Assembly (NCBI GenBank): GCA_031761405.1
Contig: JASEVX010000010.1
Location: 13,097,918-13,161,917, forward strand
Reading direction: 5' to 3'
DNA: 64,000 bases
DNA from: Serripes groenlandicus
Taxonomy: Eukaryota > Mollusca > Bivalvia > Cardiida > Cardiidae
Each line of letters opens with the position of its first letter. Position 1 is the stretch's first letter. Both the position numbers and the translations under genes were made by a program. The notes beneath the pieces were generated by a model, which had not been told where the DNA came from, ran no database searches, and saw only the letters and a program-made list of their open reading frames with translations. Positions 59,089-64,000 of this stretch are shown piece after piece.

Positions 59089-59354
59089 GTGGCATAGAGG
59101 TGACATGTGTGTGTTTTTATTTTTATTTTACTAAGTCGTGAGCACGACATAGTATCTCGTGCGCACGACTTAGTAACTCGTGCGCACGACTTAGTAACTC
59201 GTGCGCACGACATAGTATCTCGTGCGCACGGCTTAGTAACTCGTGCGCACGACATAGTATCTCGTGCGCACGAGTTACTAAGTCGTGCGCACGACTTAGT
59301 ATGTCGTGCGCACGAGATAAATAAAAACATACACATGTCACCTCTGTGCCACCG
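59089..59354. mobile_element. Palindromic MITE with 21-bp GTGCGCAC units
   Basis: Outer arms 'ggtggcatagaggtgacatg' and 'catgtcacctctgtgccacc' lie at 59089-59108 and about 59335-59354. The core is about eight units of 'ctcgtgcgcacgacttagta' (plus one base), each with its own GTGCGCAC palindrome. The units flip orientation near 59270. Because the unit is seven codons long, every frame is open and reads a seven-residue repeat such as RAHDLVT; this is not a gene. Confidence 0.85.
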
Positions 59355-59611
59355 TATAGGGGAGAGGGTAGACAATTCATAATTCGCAAAACAACAAAGA
59401 GTCTTATTTTAAGTTTTATTCCATTTTTCGTATATAAATTTGAGCTTCCCGGCTAGTTTGAAATAAAATATGTACATACATGTAATTAACAATAAGAATA
59501 CAACTTAATATATGTGTAGGACAATCTGTGATTGAGCAGAAATTTATATTTACATGAGAGGCTTCATGCTATTGGTCAAATAGTTATTTTGGTGTTACCT
59601 GACTGTTATAG

Positions 59612-59787
59612 ACAGTCAAGCCTGTGGTAAAGATCACCTTGGAATAACAATCCCCTGTCTATAACAACAACACTTTTAGTTTCCCAATTACTCATTTACA
59701 AATGACCCTACAATTAAAGACCACCTGTGAACAAAGACAACATATTGTTGCATTCCCATGGGTGGTCTTTATACACAGGTTCCACTA
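59612..59787. repeat. ~260-bp repeat, copy 3 (partial)
   Basis: 'cagtcaagcctgtggtaaag' to 'acacaggttccact', related to the copies at 51127 and 51686. No 46-bp array is attached. Confidence 0.75.
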
Positions 59788-59799
59788 AATGTTGATATA

Positions 59800-60235
59800 A
59801 CATCTAAACAATTATGTATGTCATACCTGTTATCATTGAGTTCGCACACAAAGCATTATTTTGACGAATGGCTATACATGCCACCGGTTAAAATTGCTAT
59901 TAATGTGTTACAGAATGGAATATGTTTCGATATTACATATTTACAAACAATTTGTTTCTGTTTATTTCATGCATAAATTTACTTAGGACATATAGATGTC
60001 GGCTAATGACATAATACATAGTGGACATTATAAACTGATTGAAACAAAGAGTTTATTGGGATACAATCTACTGAAATGTTTTGTCAAAAAACAACTAAAA
60101 GCATGTTTTGAATGTCAATTAAACTCTTAATTACTCGAATATAGGACAAGTAGAATACATCGTTTAACCCGAACTATTTCGGATCTGTCTTGTGAAACCA
60201 GTGAATCAGCAGCTAATGCGCTGCTTTCTTGATAT
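59800..60235. other. AT-rich spacer
   Basis: No gene or repeat recognised. Confidence 0.35.
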
Positions 60236-60488
60236 GAGTCGTTCCACGATAAAACGAACACTATGGACTCTGCGTAAAGTATCGTCCCAGATCAACCTAA
60301 GCATGCCACGCAGGCTAACCCGGACAGACACTTTTCGCCTCATATGTTTCAGGAATCATTACTCAATACATATATCCCCATGAGACCGAATGTGTCGGCG
60401 CGGATTAGCCTGCGCGGACTGCGCAGGCTGATCTGGATCGATGCATAACGCAGATTCCATAATGTTGGTTTTCTTGTGGGTTTGGCTC
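60236..60488. mobile_element. P1 MITE, diverged ends
   Basis: Left end 'gagtcgttccacgataaaac', right end 'ggttttcttgtgggtttggc'. The interior 'cctgcgcggactgcgcaggc' is the best preserved inner palindrome of the P1 copies. Confidence 0.75.
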
Positions 60489-60584
60489 GTATGAGTGTAT
60501 CTCTGGTGCTATATTCAAATAAACAATTTACGCATACATGAATAACAAAGCTAACATTATCTATAGCTGAACATGCAGTTATTG

Positions 60585-60690
60585 AATACAGTTGAAAAAA
60601 TTGCATATTTTTATTATTAGTTTCAAATATCGTCTGCTGCAGATGCATTTAATAGCGTCTGCAAGTAAGAAAGGTTTTACTTTTAAAGGG
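60585..60690. mobile_element. R1 right half
   Basis: 'tatcgtctgctgcagatgca' then 'agcgtctgcaagtaagaaag'. Confidence 0.55.
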
Positions 60691-60790
60691 ATGTAATTTG
60701 TTTCTTTACTTATTTTTTTTTAAAAATTCTCACTAATGACCTAATTATGTCTTGTGAAGGATTCCTATTCATTTCATAATCTAAAAATCG

Positions 60791-60862
60791 ATGGCTTCAT
60801 GCAAAACGAATGTAACTATATATTGTAACACATGTAATTACAACCGTTTTGCGTGAAGCCCG
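60791..60862. repeat. Hairpin related to the 52905 MITE
   Basis: ggcttcatgcaaaacgaatg pairs with 'tacaaccgttttgcgtgaag' (then cc) around about 30 bp. It shares the ACAACCGTTT arm with the 52.9-kb element. Confidence 0.65.
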
Positions 60863-60886
60863 AAATAGTGTAGATTAGAGCGATGT

Positions 60887-61380
60887 TGGTGCTTTATACA
60901 TCTGCGTACAGTGAAGACTCAGATGAGCCCGTGCATTCGCACAGGTACACGGTCTTCGTCCGCGTATATGTAATATACAATACAATACATTTTATTACAT
61001 TCAGGCACATTTGCCTATAGTAAGTTACAAACAAGTATTTATAATTTTCAAAACGTAAACCCTTTACAAGAAGCAAAGACAAAATAAATTATAAATAGTA
61101 TACAATTTTTCCGACAATAAAAACAAATACAATAGTGCATACCAAACAAATACAATAGTGCCAAACAATATCAAACTATATAACTGTATACAGTCTGATA
61201 TCGGTCTACACCACATATCCATATCCCACAATTTAAAATATATAAATACATTCATCTTGAGACAAAAAACTTGACGTGGGAGTACATGTGATTGGGGACT
61301 TTAATACATCTGCGTACAGTGTAGACTGAGACGAGACTGTCCATCCGCACAGTCTCACCGGAGACTTCACTGTCGTTTAG
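60887..61380. repeat. Direct repeat pair around an AT-rich insert
   Basis: 'tacatctgcgtacagtgaag' near 60898 and 'tacatctgcgtacagtgtag' near 61305 both continue 'act.agat/cgag..cc..gcattcgcac'-like sequence. The 340 bp between them is AT-rich, with 'acaaatacaatagtgcatac' and 'caaatacaatagtgccaaac' as a short tandem. No gene. Confidence 0.5.
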
Positions 61381-62030
61381 CCCTAGATGCATATTCTGAC
61401 AACACAAACCCTAGAACTGTAATCCCATTTGTTTTGTGCCAATTTGTCATCCTCGTGAAATGGACCGGGAAATGGACCTGTTACCGGACACTGAGTCAAT
61501 AAAACCCTATTTTAAAAGACGTGGCTGAAATGTTTTATAATGAACTGTTATAATGTTGTCAATTTGCCTTTCTTTTAAAAATATTTTACACAAGACATGT
61601 TTTATAAAAGTCACCATCCATATACATTTATGTGAATGGAATAGTCAGTATATCGTTGCTAGCATTTTATTTTAATCAAAGACTTTTTTATCATTTTATT
61701 TTCAAAATAGAAATAGATAGTGCTTATTACGTTAGGATACCCCTAAAGCGCACTCGGGGAGCTCCGCTCGAGGTTGGCATGAGGCTCGGGGATTTCCGAC
61801 TAGAAATGACAGACAAGTCCACGAACAATTCGTATATCTAACGACACTTTACGGAAATCGCCGAGCGCATTAGTGAAGTGTTACATAACGACTTGGTACA
61901 GGTTATCGGAGGCTGTAACACAATGAGGTTAGAGGTATACACGTGAGGCCAGCGGTATAGCCATATACGGGGTATGGGATGATCACGTGTATACGGCGCA
62001 CGCCCTATAGTATATATAGTATGTTTGTTT
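61381..62030. other. Spacer without recognised gene
   Basis: A GC-richer patch at 61738-61830 ('gcactcggggagctccgctc') has a plus frame without stops but no domain. It ends near a locally symmetric ACACGTG segment around 61940-61975. Confidence 0.3.
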
Positions 62031-62064
62031 TGAGAGAGGGAGAGTGAGAGAATGATATGTCGGC

Positions 62065-62102
<38 letters not shown>

Positions 62103-62203
62103 CTTAGATAGAGAGTCATGCAGAGATAGGGAGGAGAGGCATGGCTCTGGGGAGAGTCAGAGAAGATGGACAGGCCTGAGAGAGAGAGAGAGAGAGAGAG
62201 AGT
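62031..62203. repeat. (GA)n microsatellite patches
   Basis: Three GA runs separated by short unique sequence. Minus-strand open frames over them read serine/leucine repeats and are not genes. Confidence 0.85.
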
Positions 62204-62429
62204 CATGATACTCTAGTTTACCTATTTAAATAAATAAATGTATCACTATACGATCTCGTTTATTTACCTGTGTTTTCCTCGTGGACAATTTGATGTAGCT
62301 GGCCAGAGTCCTACAAGGCGCGGGCTTTTTATCCATAAACATGAAGCAAAATGGTCAAATACGATAGCATAGTTGGTCTGTTAGTGTGTGTCACTTTGTA
62401 ACGCCAAAAATGATGATATTTCAGAAAAT

Positions 62430-62603
62430 TTCTTTTTTTTATTTGTTTTTTTCGCCGTTTTCAACATCATTACAGTTATATCACGAACACAATTCACTTA
62501 TTCATGATCCCTTGGTACTCCACCATGACCGCCGCGACAGGGGACCGAACCCGGGACGCCCAATTTTAAATCACCATCGCTAACCACTCGGCCACGGCGG
62601 ATT
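62430..62603 (-). mobile_element. tRNA-derived SINE, reverse orientation
   Basis: On the minus strand: head 'tccgccgtggccgagtggtt', B box 'cgtcccgggttcggtcccct', then 'gcggcggtcatggtggagta' and a body shortened by deletion, ending 'cgtgatataactgtaatgat' and 'gttgaaaacggcg'. Confidence 0.8.
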
Positions 62604-62862
62604 GCTATATTTGAGAGAAAAAAATTAAGAACCATTTCAAGGGAAGGAGTAGAGAGATCGAGATCCAAGGGTACCGATGTGAAGGAAATGTTGAACTTGT
62701 TTAAAAACTGTTCATTAAAGTTTGTCTGGTCGTGTATATAAACTGTGTATTAAGTGTGTCTTGTTGTGTATATAAACAGAGACATATAAACACAGAGATA
62801 AGCAACACGATTGCCAATGCCATACGAAGAACAAAATACTTCAAACGGCGAGCGGGTCAAGC

Positions 62863-62893
62863 CACGTGATCAACCACGTGTTCAAACCACGTG
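62863..62893 (+). promoter_or_regulatory. Cluster of three CACGTG E-boxes
   Basis: Sites at 62863-62868, 62875-62880 and 62888-62893, 12 and 13 bp apart. About 100 bp downstream 'actaaataag|gtaaat' (around 62998) could be a 5' UTR splice donor, which would make this the promoter of a plus-strand gene starting to the right. No coding exon is in the window. Confidence 0.35.
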
Positions 62894-63329
62894 ATCATTA
62901 CAGTGGCAGCTGAAAATGAGGTGCCATATTTATTTTGTTGTGAAAGGAAGCGAGCGGTGGAAAATTGTTTTTACACATCCAGGAAACTAAATAAGGTAAA
63001 TTGTTTGATAATTATTTATGTTTTTGATATTTATTAATGCATATGTATAGGAGAAGTATATGGAAAACTTGTTTTAAAAAACTTCTTTGCAAATATTGTG
63101 AAGCTCCATATTATGACAGTATTGACACCCATTTGTTTATGTTATATTCACAGCGAAGAAATAATATTTTCGGGTTCCTATTTTAGGTCTTACATAGGAA
63201 ACTTTTGATGGTTGATTTTGTTAACATTGTTTATCATTTATTTGAAAGCTTTATCAAATTGATGTTGAAAGTGAAAGTACAGATTATACTGATTTGGAAT
63301 ATTGTCTTGCCACCGTCTACCACTAGAAT

Positions 63330-64000
63330 AAGCAAAAAGACGTGTTAATAAATGACAATTTTCAAATATTCTACTTCAATTTAAACCATTTCGTATTGTC
63401 GGGAAGACTTATATCTTTAAACGGTGTACAGTCTTTTAAAATTAATAATTCAAAACATAGGTGTTATGACTAAGATTTCTCTGATTTTACAATTTTACTT
63501 ATAAACTGCACTGATTTTGAGAGCGCCTCCTTTTTTTAAATTGGTAAAAATGAGTGATTTCAATTTTCTTTTGTCAATTTGAATTAATCCATCCTGTCAG
63601 GGAGACTTATATCTTTGAAACGGGTTACACTTTTTTTAAATTGATAATGCGAAACATAGGTGTTAGGACTAAGATTTCTCTGATTTTACATATCAACTGC
63701 ACTGATTTTGAGAGCGCCTCCTTTGGTAAAATTGGTGAAAATGGGTGATTTCAATTGTTGTTGTCAATTTGAATTAATCCGTCTTGTCAGGAAGACATAT
63801 TTTTGTAACGTTGTACCATTTTTTAAAATTGATAAATCGAAACAAAGTTGTTATGACTAAGATTTCTCTGATTTTACTTATCAACTGCACTAATTTTGAG
63901 GACGCCTCCTTTTTTTAAATTGGTCAAATTGAGTGATTTCAATTTTCTTTTGTCAATTTGAATTAATCCATCCTGTCAAGAAGACTTATATCTTTGAAAC
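63330..64000 (+). repeat. ~185-200-bp tandem array, runs off the right edge
   Basis: Units contain 'tgacaattttcaaatattct' or 'gtcaatttgaattaatccat', 'cctgtcagggagacttatat', 'catnggtgttatgactaaga'-like sequence and 'gagagcgcctcctttttt'. The phrase gatttctctgattttac falls at about 63473, 63675 and 63860. At least three and a half units are present. Confidence 0.8.

Noticed and set aside
59085..59389. Overlapping open frames on both strands with RAHDLVT-type repeats
   Set aside because: A 21-bp palindromic unit makes all frames open; this is a MITE core.

Overview
This window is animal nuclear DNA: spliced genes with GT-AG introns, tRNA-derived SINEs, fold-back MITEs, tandem arrays and a 200-N assembly gap. 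The gene and repeat style fits a bivalve mollusc. Signs are a Mab-21/cGAS-like receptor encoded in one large exon, repeats starting AACAAGAGGGCCATGATGG, and SINEs whose 3' part reads CGCCGTGATATAAC. I would guess a heterodont bivalve such as Dreissena or Mya, but the species cannot be fixed from the sequence alone. All boundaries were read by eye, so repeat edges may be off by several bases.

Layout. At 1-16.2 kb there is a plus-strand METTL24-like methyltransferase gene. I reassembled it from four exons (3849-3958, 12673-12747, 14149-14299, 15927-16229) whose splice phases match exactly; its 5' end is missing. Its 8.7-kb first intron holds a complete-looking 4.5-kb TIR DNA transposon in antisense. 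That element encodes a 1005-residue protein with an XPG/PIN-like acidic core and a C-terminal CXC cysteine domain. A 6.3-kb block at 19.9-26.2 kb is a head-to-tail array of three Helentron-type (Helitron2) rolling-circle units, two short and nearly identical around a long one. The long unit carries a decayed OTU-protease/DUF6570 gene on the minus strand. From 26.5 to 31 kb there are fold-back repeats and two tandem arrays.

At 31.8-33.1 kb lies an intronless, disabled MFSD1-like transporter copy on the minus strand, with two extra copies of one of its segments just downstream. At 35.5-37.7 kb is an intact Mab-21/cGAS-like receptor (cGLR) candidate, also on the minus strand, with its nucleotidyltransferase residues in place. 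From 38 to 43 kb there are two hairpin-ended repeats with tandem cores and a tandemly duplicated promoter-like segment. From 43.6 to 49.4 kb there is a giant (GA)n/(GACA)n array with the N gap. From 50 to 64 kb there are more tandem arrays, including about 49 copies of a 73-bp unit derived from the body of a SINE, a palindromic MITE built on 21-bp units, and a 200-bp-class array running off the right edge.

The recurring theme is mobile elements turning into tandem repeats. A SINE body became the 53.9-57.6 kb array. The end of one fold-back MITE family, here called R1, became the 67-bp array at 29.3-31.0 kb and probably the array at 52.4-52.7 kb. The genes do not form a pathway: the METTL24-like gene and the cGLR are the plausible host genes, and the other coding sequence is transposon-derived or pseudogenic. 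Two labels are used below: R1 is a fold-back MITE with ends reading AACCCTTTCCCACATAC and an inner CTGCAGCAGACGACTTT; P1 is a MITE with GAGCCGTCCCGCGAGAAAA ends.
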